DNA of 37,659 nucleotides from Solidesulfovibrio fructosivorans JJ] (GTDB lineage: Bacteria > Desulfobacterota > Desulfovibrionia > Desulfovibrionales > Desulfovibrionaceae): positions 1 through 37,659 of the forward strand of contig NZ_AECZ01000038.1 in NCBI RefSeq assembly GCF_000179555.1. Reading direction: 5' to 3'. The notes beneath the pieces were generated by a model, which was given only the letters and a program-made list of their open reading frames with translations, searched no databases and was not told the DNA's origin. Each line of letters begins with the position of its first letter. The stretch's first letter is position 1. A program made the translations under genes and the position numbers. Shown here one piece after another: positions 14,009-21,688 of this stretch.

Positions 14009-14028
14009 CGTAATTTCACTGTGTTACG
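14009..14028. promoter_or_regulatory. Dyad CGTAA-N10-TTACG, possible PspF-binding site
   Basis: Perfect five-base arms (14009-14013 and 14024-14028) lie just upstream of the sigma-54 core in the pspA-pspF gap. It would sit about 48 bases upstream of +1, closer than most enhancer sites, so this could instead be part of a larger site. Confidence 0.4.
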
Positions 14029-14048
14029 CCATCGGCGAAAAATACCTG

Positions 14049-14078
14049 TTGCGAATAAGACCAAAATTGAGTTTATCT
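14049..14078 (+). promoter_or_regulatory. Candidate sigma-70 promoter for pspF
   Basis: TTGCGA (14049-14054), 18 bases, TTATCT (14073-14078), followed by GAGG (14089-14092) and the ATG at 14104. The stretch is clearly AT-richer than its surroundings. Proximity to the dyad suggests PspF may autoregulate. Confidence 0.45.
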
Positions 14079-14103
14079 TGCCACATATGAGGTTAATTTT
14101 ACC

Positions 14104-15213
14104 ATGACAGCCGACACCCCCGGCCTCGTCGAAGCCCTGGGCCAGTCCGACGCCTTCCTGGCCTTCATGGAGCGCGTGGCCGCCGTGGCCCGGGTCGACC
14201 GGCCGGTGGTGCTTGTCGGCGAGCGCGGCAGCGGCAAGGAGCTGGCCGCCGCCCGGCTCCATTTCCACTCCCCACGCTGGGAAGGGCCCTTCGTGGTCGT
14301 CAATCCAGCGGCGCTGCCCCGCACGCTCCTGGAATCCGAACTCTTCGGCCACGAGGCCGGGGCGTTCACCGGAGCGGCCAGACGCCGGCTCGGCCGGTTC
14401 GAGATGGCCGACCAGGGCACGCTTTTCCTCGATGAACTGCAAGCCGCGCCCCGGGCCGTGCAGGAAAAACTGCTGCGGGCCGTGGAATACGGGGCCATCG
14501 AACGCATCGGGGCCGGCGAACCCGTCAATGTGGACGCCCGGATCGTTGCCGCCACCAATGTCGACCCGCGCGAGCTGGTGCGACGCGGCCGGCTCATGCC
14601 GGATCTCCTCGACCGCCTCGCATTTGCCGTGCTCATCGTGCCGCCCCTGCGCAGCCGCCACGGCGACATCGCCTATCTGGCCGAACGCTTCGCCGCCCGG
14701 TTCGCCGCCGAACTCGGCCGGCCCGAGCCGCCCCGCTTCACCGCCGCCGCCCTGGCCGCGCTTGCCGCCCACGACTGGCCCGGCAACATCCGGGAGCTCA
14801 AAAACACCGTGGAGCGGGCCGTGTTCGAGGCCCACGGCCCCCGCATAGATCACGTGGCCATTGACCCCTTTGACCAGGAAGACAGAATCACACCATCCCC
14901 TATTAAAGGGGGCCCGGGGGGAATTATTCCCCCCGGCGGGGTGCAGGGGCGGAGCCCTGCCGGGGTGCAGGGGCAGAGCCCTGTTGGGGTGGTCCAGGAG
15001 GGGCAAAGCCCCTCCTGGCCGCCGGAGGCATCCCTCCCTCCATGGCCCGAAGCCATTGCCGCCTTCGAAACAGACCTGCTGCGCCGGGCGCTGGCGCGCG
15101 CGGGCGGCAACCAGCGCCGCGCGGCCGAGGCCCTGGGGCTCACCTACCACCAGTTCCGGGGGCTTTATCGCAAGTACGCCCAGGCGCTTGACGCCGGACG
15201 CAAAGCCCCGTAG
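14104..15213 (+). CDS. pspF: Sigma-54 enhancer-binding activator PspF, with repeat-derived linker
   Basis: AAA+ transcription activator without an N-terminal receiver or sensor domain, as in E. coli PspF, which is held in check by PspA. Motifs: Walker A GERGSGKE (39-46), the sigma-54-contact loop GAFTGA (86-91), Walker B GTLFLDE (105-111), and an arginine-finger region in [21 protein letters not shown] Fis-type helix-turn-helix lies near the end ([23 protein letters not shown]). The 369-aa length exceeds E. coli PspF by about 44 residues. The excess is residues about 264-310, a Gly/Pro/Gln linker encoded by intergenic-type hairpin repeats (14898-15029). It diverges from pspA and is nine bases upstream of the M16 peptidase gene. 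Confidence 0.93.
   Translation: MTADTPGLVEALGQSDAFLAFMERVAAVARVDRPVVLVGERGSGKELAAARLHFHSPRWEGPFVVVNPAALPRTLLESELFGHEAGAFTGAARRRLGRFEMADQGTLFLDELQAAPRAVQEKLLRAVEYGAIERIGAGEPVNVDARIVAATNVDPRELVRRGRLMPDLLDRLAFAVLIVPPLRSRHGDIAYLAERFAARFAAELGRPEPPRFTAAALAALAAHDWPGNIRELKNTVERAVFEAHGPRIDHVAIDPFDQEDRITPSPIKGGPGGIIPPGGVQGRSPAGVQGQSPVGVVQEGQSPSWPPEASLPPWPEAIAAFETDLLRRALARAGGNQRRAAEALGLTYHQFRGLYRKYAQALDAGRKAP
14898..15029. repeat. Hairpin repeats captured in frame inside pspF
   Basis: Stem CCGGGGGGAA-TTA-TTCCCCCCGG (14914-14936), two CAGGGGC...GCCCTG units (14944-14959 and about 14968-14983), stem CCAGGAGGGGC-AAA-GCCCCTCCTGG (14994-15018), and the tail GGCCGCCGGAGGC (15017-15029). The same tail closes the intergenic copies at 6803 and 13236. 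The block keeps the frame and has no stop codon. Confidence 0.9.
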
Positions 15214-15222
15214 CCCCAGCCG

Positions 15223-16482
15223 ATGCCGCATCAAGCCCCATCCGACATTTCGTGTCGCGCCGTCCGTTTGCCAAACGGCGTGCGCGTGGCCACCGAGATA
15301 ATGCCCCAGGTGAAAACCGCCAGCCTCGGCATATGGATCGAGGCCGGTTCCCGCCACGAGGCCCCCGGCCAGGAAGGCATGGCCCACCTGTGGGAGCACA
15401 TGGCCTTCAAGGGAACCGCCAGCCGCGACGCCCTGGCCATCGCCAAGGAGCTGGACATCCTGGGCGGGCTCGCCAACGCGTTTACCTCCCGCGAGGCCAC
15501 CTGCTTCCACATCCGCGTCATGGACGCCCACATGGAGCGGGCTTTTGCCGTGCTTTCCGACATCGTGCTCAACCCGGCCCTGGACCCCGAGGAACTGGCC
15601 CGCGAAAAAGGCGTGATCGTCCAGGAAATCTCCATGGTGGAGGAAACGCCCGAAGACAAGGTGCACGAGGATTTCTGGGCCGCCGCCTGGGCCAACCCGG
15701 CCATCGCCCATCCCATCACCGGCACGCCGGCCTCCGTCATGGCGGCGACGCCCAAGGCCCTGAACGCCTGGCGCAAAACCCGCTACCGCCCCGACGCCAT
15801 CGCCATTGTCGCGGCCGGCTCGGTGGACCACGACGCCCAGGTCGCCATGGTCGAGAAAACTTTCGGCCGCCTGCCGGCCGTTTCCGCCCCGACCCCGAGC
15901 GGCGTCGGGACGTACACCCCGCCGCGGCTGGCCGTGCGCCGGGAAAGCGAACAAAACCACGTCATCCTGTCCTACCCCTCGGTCGGCAACAAAAGCCCGG
16001 AACGCTTCGGCCACACCATCCTGGCCACGCTTCTCGGCGGCAACATGTCCTCGCGCCTGTTCCAGGAAGTCCGGGAACGCCGGGGATTGGCCTACTCCAT
16101 CTACGCCGGCGTCAACGCCCTGGCCGAAACCGGCATCTTCGAGATACAGGCCGCCGTGGAACCGGAACGCACCAGGGAACTTATCGACGTGGTGCGCGCC
16201 GAGCTTGCCGCCGTGGCCGACGGCGCGGTAACGAAGGAAGAGCTGGAGCACACCCGCGAACACCTCAAGGGACTGCTCTACCTCGGGGCGGAATCCACGG
16301 AGAACCGCATGATGCGCCTGGCCCGCAACACCCTGCTTTTCGACCGCCACATCCCGCTCACCGAGACCGCCGCCGCCCTTGACACCGTCACGCCGGCCGA
16401 TCTGGCCGGCATCGCCCGCGCCGCCTTCACCGAAGAAAACGCGGGAATTTGCATCCTCGGACCGGCCGCCGCGCTCCCGTAG
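15223..16482 (+). CDS. M16-family zinc metallopeptidase (pitrilysin/processing-peptidase type)
   Basis: 419-aa single-unit insulinase-family protease. The inverted zinc motif HLWEH is at residues 55-59 with catalytic E58. The third zinc ligand E135 (VIVQEISMVEE) lies at the canonical 75-residue spacing. The C-terminal M16 half (about residues 190-410) has the substrate-closure motif RERRGLAYSIYA. There is no signal peptide, so it is probably cytoplasmic. In many bacteria this family follows rpsO-pnp. Here it begins nine bases after pspF and is probably co-transcribed with it, so a link to envelope stress is possible but only inferred. Confidence 0.93.
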   Translation: MPHQAPSDISCRAVRLPNGVRVATEIMPQVKTASLGIWIEAGSRHEAPGQEGMAHLWEHMAFKGTASRDALAIAKELDILGGLANAFTSREATCFHIRVMDAHMERAFAVLSDIVLNPALDPEELAREKGVIVQEISMVEETPEDKVHEDFWAAAWANPAIAHPITGTPASVMAATPKALNAWRKTRYRPDAIAIVAAGSVDHDAQVAMVEKTFGRLPAVSAPTPSGVGTYTPPRLAVRRESEQNHVILSYPSVGNKSPERFGHTILATLLGGNMSSRLFQEVRERRGLAYSIYAGVNALAETGIFEIQAAVEPERTRELIDVVRAELAAVADGAVTKEELEHTREHLKGLLYLGAESTENRMMRLARNTLLFDRHIPLTETAAALDTVTPADLAGIARAAFTEENAGICILGPAAALP

Positions 16483-16545
16483 TGCCGCATCAGTAAAGAC
16501 GCGACACGAAACCCGGGCACGGCCGCCCATAAGGAGGCCAACGCC

Positions 16546-17100
16546 ATGTCGCTCGAAAAGACCTACGCCCTTGCCCAAGGAATTCTGCGCCTGATCGAAG
16601 GCGACATCACCAAGGACGACGCCGACGCCATCGTCAACGCCGCCAATTCCGCCCTGGCCGGCGGCGGCGGCGTGGACGGAGCCATCCACCGGGCCGCCGG
16701 ACCGGGGCTGCCGGAAGCCTGCCGCGCCATCATCGCCGAAATCGGCCGGCTTCCCGCCGGCGGGGCCGTCATCACCCCGGGCTTCGACCTGCCCGCGCGC
16801 CACATCATCCACACCGTCGGCCCCATCTGGCGCGGCGGCAACGAAGGCGAACCCGAAAGGCTGCGTTCGGCCTACGTCGAATCCCTGGCCCGGGCCATCG
16901 AAAACGGCCTGTCCAGCATCTCCTTTCCGGCCGTCTCCACCGGCGTCTACGGATTTCCCGTGGAAAAAGCCGCGCCCATCGCCCTGACCGCCATGGCCGA
17001 GGCGCTCACGGCCGGCTCGATCCGGGAAGTTCGCGTCTATCTGCACGGAAAATATGCCTACGACCTCTGGCGTTCGGCCGCGGATGCCTTATTTGGGTAA
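16546..17100 (+). CDS. Macrodomain protein (ADP-ribose/O-acetyl-ADP-ribose hydrolase type)
   Basis: 184-aa stand-alone macrodomain of the MacroD/YmdB class. It binds ADP-ribose and typically removes O-acetyl or protein-linked ADP-ribose. Diagnostic motifs: [34 protein letters not shown] (residues about 18-52, holding the catalytic-loop NAAN and GGGVDGAIH) and [14 protein letters not shown] near residue 125. A perfect AAGGAGG precedes the ATG. It follows the M16 gene by 63 bp in the same direction. No ADP-ribosyltransferase toxin partner is visible nearby. Confidence 0.94.
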   Translation: MSLEKTYALAQGILRLIEGDITKDDADAIVNAANSALAGGGGVDGAIHRAAGPGLPEACRAIIAEIGRLPAGGAVITPGFDLPARHIIHTVGPIWRGGNEGEPERLRSAYVESLARAIENGLSSISFPAVSTGVYGFPVEKAAPIALTAMAEALTAGSIREVRVYLHGKYAYDLWRSAADALFG

Positions 17101-17120
17101 TTTGCGTTGAAGAACCCGGG

Positions 17121-17180
17121 CACTGCCAAGCCCTGCCGGGCTCTGCCAAGCCCTGCCGGGCTCTGGCAGGCCCTGCCGGG
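17121..17180 (+). repeat. Three tandem 20-bp repeats
   Basis: Units at 17121-17140, 17141-17160 and 17161-17180 follow CTCTGCCAAGCCCTGCCGGG; the first two differ at one base and the third at three. They start 20 bases after the macrodomain stop, in a 353-bp gap without a convincing gene. Confidence 0.9.
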
Positions 17181-17256
17181 GCGCTGCCCCGGACCCCGCC
17201 CGGAGAGGCGCTGCCTCTCCGGGACCTCACCGCCGGGGGGCGGGCGCGCCCCCCGG
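17176..17256. repeat. Three adjacent GC-rich hairpins
   Basis: Perfect stems of 7 bp (17176-17192), 11 bp (17199-17223, CCCGGAGAGGC with loop GCT) and 10 bp (17233-17256, CCGGGGGGCG). This is the same GGGGC-GCT-GCCCC style as the block inside pspF. Confidence 0.85.
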
Positions 17257-17351
17257 TCCCCCCATCCGGCTTTGGCGGGGTGGGAGATGGGGCGAAGGGA
17301 GCTGGAAGGGACTGTGACGGGCGAAAGCCCGGTTGCGGGCGGAGCCCGCGT

Positions 17352-17420
17352 GTGGTGCCGGAATTTTCCCGGCGTCGCATGCCGCTTCGCGGCAAGCCGC
17401 CAGGCAAATTCCGGCACCAC
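17352..17420. repeat. Nested inverted repeat with 15-bp perfect arms
   Basis: Arms 17352-17366 and 17406-17420 (GTGGTGCCGGAATTT and complement) enclose a 39-base interior with a second stem GCCGC-TTC-GCGGC. It ends 33 bases before the methyltransferase start. The architecture recalls the element at 6447-6526, but the sequence differs. Confidence 0.85.
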
Positions 17421-17453
17421 GATGGCCCGTGAAAGGCACGCAGGAGTACAAGG

Positions 17454-18221
17454 GTGAAATGGGATTCGGGACAATATTTGAAATTTGCGGATGAAAGGAC
17501 CCAGCCGTCCATCGATCTGGCCGGAAGGATCGAAAAAGAGGACGTGAAGCGGGTCCTCGACGTGGGCTGCGGGCCGGGCAACAGCAGCGAGGTGCTGGCC
17601 AGGCGCTTTCCCCGGGCCCGGGTGCGCGGCATCGACAGCTCGCCCGAAATGATCGGAAGCGCCAGGCAGGCGCATTCCGAAATCGATTTCGAGTTGTGCG
17701 ACGCGGGCAAGGAGCTGGAAAGCCTGGAGGGCGGCTACGACGTCGTCTTCTCCAACGCCTGCATCCAGTGGGTCCCGGACCACAAGGCGCTGCTTAAAAA
17801 CATGATGGGCCTGCTTGCGCCCGGCGGCGTGCTCGCCGTGCAGATTCCCATGAACCAGCACGAGCCCATCCACAAAATCATCGGGGAACTCGTCACCAGC
17901 GACGCCTGGAAGGACGCCTTCCCCAATCCCCGCGTTTTCCACACCCTCACCCAGGGCCATTATTTCGACCTGCTGGCGAAGCTCGCCGCGTCCTTCACCA
18001 TGTGGGAGACGACCTACTATCACGTCATGGAGTCCCACGAGGCCATCCTCGACTGGTACCGGGGCACGGGCCTTCGCCCCTACCTCGCGGCCCTCCCCGA
18101 CGAGAGGAAACAGGACTTCGAACAGGCGGTCCTGGCCAAGGTGCGCACACAATACCCGCTTCAGGAAAACGCGCGGGTCATTTTCCGGTTCCCCCGATTC
18201 TTTTTCACTGCAATACATTAA
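17454..18221 (+). CDS. tam: Class I SAM methyltransferase, trans-aconitate 2-methyltransferase-like
   Basis: 255-aa protein whose full length aligns by eye with Tam, which methylates trans-aconitate, an inhibitor of aconitase. Signatures: [24 protein letters not shown] at the start (Tam begins W-x-x-x-x-Y-x-x-F-x-x-x-R-x-x-P), SAM motif [13 protein letters not shown] near residue 33, and [12 protein letters not shown] near residue 98. It starts at GTG (17454-17456) with AGGAG seven bases upstream. The substrate is inferred. A repeat-filled gap precedes it, and the hslV promoter overlaps its 3' end. Confidence 0.82.
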   Translation: MKWDSGQYLKFADERTQPSIDLAGRIEKEDVKRVLDVGCGPGNSSEVLARRFPRARVRGIDSSPEMIGSARQAHSEIDFELCDAGKELESLEGGYDVVFSNACIQWVPDHKALLKNMMGLLAPGGVLAVQIPMNQHEPIHKIIGELVTSDAWKDAFPNPRVFHTLTQGHYFDLLAKLAASFTMWETTYYHVMESHEAILDWYRGTGLRPYLAALPDERKQDFEQAVLAKVRTQYPLQENARVIFRFPRFFFTAIH

Positions 18222-18232
18222 TTTTATACAAT
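18204..18232 (+). promoter_or_regulatory. Candidate sigma-70 promoter for hslVU
   Basis: TTCACT (18204-18209), 17 bases, TACAAT (18227-18232) in an AT-rich patch overlapping the tam stop codon. A start near 18239 would put the 22-bp hairpin at 18281-18326 inside the hslV leader. No other promoter is evident between that hairpin and hslV. Confidence 0.5.
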
Positions 18233-18255
18233 TATTTAATCATACTAACCCCTTT

Positions 18256-18326
18256 GAAAGTTTTTGGGGAGGGTGGGGGTCCGGGGGAGGGGACCCCTTT
18301 TTTCAAAAAGGGGTCCCCTCCCCCGG
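18256..18326. repeat. Hairpin repeat with 22-bp perfect stem upstream of hslV
   Basis: Leader GAAAGTTTTTGGGGAGG, then arms 18281-18302 and 18305-18326 (CCGGGGGAGGGGACCCCTTTTT) with a TC tip. This is the longest perfect stem of the family in the window. It lies between the best promoter candidate and the hslV start. Confidence 0.92.
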
Positions 18327-18370
18327 TTCCTCCTCCGTCTTCACCTCCTCCCCAAAGGAGTTGCACTCGC

Positions 18371-18910
18371 ATGGATTTACGTGGAACGACGATTCTGGCC
18401 GTACGCACGGATGCCGGCGTGGCCGTGGCCGGCGACGGACAGGTGACGCTTGGCCAGTCGGTGGCCATGAAGCATGGCGCGCGCAAAGTGCGCCGCATCT
18501 ATCAGGACAAGGTGGTCATCGGCTTTGCCGGGTCCACGGCGGACGCCTTTACGCTGTTCGAGCGTTTCGAGGCCAAGCTGGAGGAGTTCAGCGGCAATCT
18601 GGTACGCGCGAGCGTGGAGCTGGCCAAGGACTGGCGCAAGGACAAGTATCTGCGCCGGCTGGAGGCCATGCTCATCGTGGCCGACGCGGGCAATGTGCTG
18701 CTGTTGTCGGGCAACGGCGACGTGATCGAACCCGATGACGGCGTGGCGGCCATCGGCTCGGGCGGTCCCTATGCCCTGGCCGCGGCCCGGGCGCTTTTGC
18801 GCAACACGGACATGGGCCCCAGGGAAATCGTGGAAAAAGCCATGGGCATTGCCTCGGAAATCTGCGTCTACACCAATGACCGCATTGTGGTGGAGACCAT
18901 TGACCGCTAA
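18371..18910 (+). CDS. hslV: ATP-dependent protease proteolytic subunit HslV (ClpQ)
   Basis: Threonine protease forming the double hexamer chamber of HslUV. The 179-aa product carries the catalytic start GTTILAVR. Removal of five residues would expose T6 as the nucleophile, a longer propeptide than E. coli's single Met. Family motifs: [10 protein letters not shown] near residue 21, [22 protein letters not shown], and [18 protein letters not shown] stands ten bases before the ATG at 18371. hslU follows after 102 bp, with a perfect 12-bp hairpin in the gap. Confidence 0.98.
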   Translation: MDLRGTTILAVRTDAGVAVAGDGQVTLGQSVAMKHGARKVRRIYQDKVVIGFAGSTADAFTLFERFEAKLEEFSGNLVRASVELAKDWRKDKYLRRLEAMLIVADAGNVLLLSGNGDVIEPDDGVAAIGSGGPYALAAARALLRNTDMGPREIVEKAMGIASEICVYTNDRIVVETIDR

Positions 18911-18915
18911 CTTCC

Positions 18916-18943
18916 CTTAAAAAATACACCCGTATTTTTTAAG
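18916..18943. terminator. Perfect AT-rich hairpin between hslV and hslU (possible attenuator)
   Basis: Twelve-base arms (18916-18927 and 18932-18943, CTTAAAAAATAC with its complement) around ACCC, five bases past the hslV stop. Its downstream arm contains TTTTTT, so partial termination in either direction or RNA processing could set the HslV:HslU ratio. Confidence 0.6.
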
Positions 18944-19012
18944 AAATATGTCGGTCTCAAAAGCCGCGTCCCGAATTTCAAGGATGCGGCGGACATATTG
19001 CAAGGAGAGCGC

Positions 19013-20398
19013 ATGCACGCCAGTTTGACGCCGCGCGAGATCGTTTCCGAACTCGACAAATACATCATCGGCCAGAAGGACGCCAAGCGCATGGTGGCCA
19101 TCGCCATGCGCAACCGCTGGCGCCGCCAGCAGATCGAACCGAACCTGCGCGACGAGATCGCGCCGAAAAACATCATCATGATCGGCCCCACGGGCGTGGG
19201 CAAGACCGAGATCGCCAGACGCCTGGCCAAGCTCGCCGGATCGCCCTTTTTCAAGGTCGAGGCCACCAAGTTCACCGAGGTCGGCTACGTGGGCCGCGAC
19301 GTGGAGTCCATGGTGCGCGACCTGATGGAAATCGGGGTGAACCTCGTGCGCAAGGAAGAGCTCGACCGGGTCGCGGCCAAAGCGGAAAAGGCCGCCGAGG
19401 AGCGCCTGCTCGACCTGCTCTTGCCCGAGTCCCAGCGCGGCGGGGAAAACCCCATTCCCATGCCGGCCGCCCTGGAGGCCCCGGCCATGGCCGCGACGCC
19501 GAGCGAGCCCGCCGGCGCGAGCACCCGGGAAAAGCTCAGGAAACTCTGGCGCGAAGGCAAGCTCGATGACCGCATCGTGCCCGTGGAGGTCTCCGTGGCC
19601 TCGCCCCAGGTGGAAATCATGTCCATGCCGGGCATGGAAGACATGGGCATGCAATTCAAGGACATGTTTTCCAAGGTGTTTCCGCAGCGCAAAAAGACCC
19701 GCAACATGCGGGTGCGCGACGCCTACGAGGTGCTGCTCCAGGAAGAGTCCGACCGGCTGGTGGACATGGACAAGGTGGCCGAGGCGGCCAAGGAGCGGGT
19801 GGAACAGACGGGCATCATCTTCATCGACGAGCTCGACAAGATCTGCGGCAAGCAGGCCGGCGGCGGATCGGGCCCGGACGTGTCCCGCGAGGGCGTGCAG
19901 CGCGACCTGCTCCCCGTGGTCGAGGGCTGCGTGGTCAACACCAAGTACGGCATGGTGAAAACCGACCACATCCTTTTCATCGCCGCCGGCGCGTTCCACT
20001 TCTCCAAGCCGTCGGACCTCGTGCCGGAGTTGCAAGGCCGCTTTCCGTTGCGCGTGGAACTTCGGGCGCTTACGGCCGAGGATTTCTACCGCATCCTGAC
20101 CGAGCCGAAAAACGCGCTGACCGTGCAGTACAAGGCGCTGATCGGCACCGAAGGCGTGACGCTGGACTTTACCGACGAGGCCCTGCGCGAAGTGGCCGAG
20201 TTCGCCCAGCGCATCAACGAGGAAACGGAAAATATCGGCGCCCGGCGGCTCTACACCATCATGGAGAAAATCCTCTCCGACCTGTCGTTCGCGGCCTCCG
20301 ACCAGAACGGCCAGACCGTGGTCGTGGACCCGGCCTACGTCCGCGACAAGCTGGTGGACGTGGCCGAGAATCGTGATTTATCGCGGTATATTTTGTAG
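19013..20398 (+). CDS. hslU: ATP-dependent protease ATPase subunit HslU (ClpY)
   Basis: AAA+ unfoldase that feeds substrates to HslV. 461 aa. Motifs: [17 protein letters not shown] at the start, Walker A GPTGVGKT (58-65), the pore loop [10 protein letters not shown], the intermediate domain (about residues 110-235, with a Met-rich segment [17 protein letters not shown]), Walker [10 protein letters not shown] near residue 270, and the C-terminal docking tail DLSRYIL that inserts into HslV. AAGGAG lies six bases before the ATG at 19013. Its stop is followed by a composite hairpin repeat and then argB. Confidence 0.98.
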   Translation: MHASLTPREIVSELDKYIIGQKDAKRMVAIAMRNRWRRQQIEPNLRDEIAPKNIIMIGPTGVGKTEIARRLAKLAGSPFFKVEATKFTEVGYVGRDVESMVRDLMEIGVNLVRKEELDRVAAKAEKAAEERLLDLLLPESQRGGENPIPMPAALEAPAMAATPSEPAGASTREKLRKLWREGKLDDRIVPVEVSVASPQVEIMSMPGMEDMGMQFKDMFSKVFPQRKKTRNMRVRDAYEVLLQEESDRLVDMDKVAEAAKERVEQTGIIFIDELDKICGKQAGGGSGPDVSREGVQRDLLPVVEGCVVNTKYGMVKTDHILFIAAGAFHFSKPSDLVPELQGRFPLRVELRALTAEDFYRILTEPKNALTVQYKALIGTEGVTLDFTDEALREVAEFAQRINEETENIGARRLYTIMEKILSDLSFAASDQNGQTVVVDPAYVRDKLVDVAENRDLSRYIL

Positions 20399-20412
20399 GA
20401 GAGGAAGAGGGT

Positions 20413-20572
20413 GCGAGAGGGGAAACCCTTTAAAAAGGGTTGTCCCCTCTCGCGCTCTCCCCTTCCTAAACTTTTTAACGTTATCCGTGTTACACCGTTA
20501 GCTCTTTTCTATTAGAAGTCTTTGGAAAGGGGGTCTGGGGGGAAACTTTTCTTCAGAAAAGTTTCCCCCCAG
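20413..20572. repeat. Composite hairpin repeat, reverse orientation
   Basis: Hairpin GCGAGAGGGGAAACCCTTT...CCCCTCTCGC (20413-20453, one interior mismatch), a decayed dyad around TTTTTAACG...GAAGTC, then an 18-bp perfect stem (20535-20552 with 20555-20572, CTGGGGGGAAACTTTTCT). The order of parts is inverted relative to 10511 and 11457. It lies between hslU and argB. Confidence 0.9.
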
Positions 20573-20620
20573 AAAATTCTCGCGAAATAAGCTCTCTACA
20601 CCACTTTTGGAGTGCGGCAC

Positions 20621-21517
20621 ATGATGGGACGCGAACACGCCAAGGCGCGGCTTTTGCTTGAAGCCCTGCCCTACATCCGCAAGTTCTTCGGCAAGACGGT
20701 GGTCATCAAGTACGGCGGGCATGCCATGGTGGACGAGGAGCTGCAAAAGAGCTTCGCCCTCAACATCATCCTGCTCAAGTACATCGGCATCAATCCGGTC
20801 ATCGTGCACGGCGGCGGGCCGCAGATCGGGCATATGCTCAAGCAGCTCGGCATCGTCAGCGAGTTCAAGCAGGGCCTTCGCGTCACCGACGACGCCACCA
20901 TGGACGTGGTGGAGATGGTGCTGGTCGGCAAGGTCAACAAGAACATCGTCAACCTGCTGAACTTAAACGGCGGTTCGGCCGTGGGCCTGTCCGGCAAGGA
21001 CGGCCACCTCATCGCCGCGCGCAAGCTGGAGATGGTCATCGAGAAGGGCGACGCGCCGCCCGAGATCATCGACCTCGGCAAGGTGGGCGAGGTGACGGGC
21101 ATCAACACCACGCTCATCACCACCCTACTCGGCCAGGGGTTCATTCCGGTCATCGCCCCGGTCGGCGTGGACGAGAATGGCGCGACCTACAACATCAACG
21201 CCGACACCGTGGCCGGGGCCGTGGCCTCGGCGCTCGGGGCCAAACGGCTGGTGCTCCTCACCGATGTGGCCGGGGTCCTGGACAAGGACCGCACGCTCAT
21301 TTCCTCCCTGGACATCCGGGAAGCCTCGCAGGCCATCACCACCGGCATGCTGACCGGGGGCATGATCCCCAAGGTCCAGTGCTGCATGGAGGCCGTGGAT
21401 GCGGGCGTGGAAAAGGCGCACATCCTGGACGGGCGGGTGGAGAACTGCATCATGCTCGAATTTTTTACCAACTCCGGCATCGGCACGGAGATCGTCTGTA
21501 AAAGGTGCGAACTGTAA
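20621..21517 (+). CDS. argB: Acetylglutamate kinase
   Basis: Second step of arginine synthesis, phosphorylating N-acetylglutamate. The 298-aa amino-acid-kinase fold protein has [10 protein letters not shown] (phosphate-binding lysine, near residue 29), [10 protein letters not shown] (substrate loop), [20 protein letters not shown] and LTDVAGVLD, closing with [27 protein letters not shown]. The N-terminal segment ([22 protein letters not shown]) resembles the helix of arginine-feedback-inhibited hexameric forms. GGAG lies eight bases before the ATG at 20621. Other arg genes are not adjacent; hslVU-argB order is seen in related Desulfovibrio genomes, to my recollection. Confidence 0.97.
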   Translation: MMGREHAKARLLLEALPYIRKFFGKTVVIKYGGHAMVDEELQKSFALNIILLKYIGINPVIVHGGGPQIGHMLKQLGIVSEFKQGLRVTDDATMDVVEMVLVGKVNKNIVNLLNLNGGSAVGLSGKDGHLIAARKLEMVIEKGDAPPEIIDLGKVGEVTGINTTLITTLLGQGFIPVIAPVGVDENGATYNINADTVAGAVASALGAKRLVLLTDVAGVLDKDRTLISSLDIREASQAITTGMLTGGMIPKVQCCMEAVDAGVEKAHILDGRVENCIMLEFFTNSGIGTEIVCKRCEL

Positions 21518-21523
21518 AAGCAG

Positions 21524-21666
21524 GCTGGGGAAAAAACTTTCCCGTGGAAAGATTCTCTCCCCCTTTCCAACAACTTTCAACGATAACAACCTACCACCGT
21601 TAAAAGTTTTTGGGAGGGGAGAGCGCGAGAGGGGGACCCTTTTTTCAAAAAGGGTCCCCCTCTCGC
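21524..21666. repeat. Composite hairpin repeat, forward orientation, first part decayed
   Basis: The first hairpin is degenerate (about 21524-21562). The dyad AACTTTCAACG...CGTTAAAAGTT (about 21572-21609) and the perfect 20-bp last hairpin (21625-21644 with 21647-21666, GCGAGAGGGGGACCCTTTTT) remain. It separates convergent argB and the methyltransferase gene. Confidence 0.9.
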
Positions 21667-21688
21667 ACTGTTTCTTTCCTAAACTTTT

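Noticed and set aside
13840-17046. Leftward open frame of more than 1000 codons
   Set aside because: It runs antisense to pspF, the M16 peptidase and the macrodomain gene, all with intact active sites. Its composition is typical of an antisense shadow.
17107-17457. Rightward 116-codon frame before the Tam-like gene
   Set aside because: It is composed of the 20-bp tandem repeats and GC hairpins, has no ribosome-binding site, and looks non-coding.
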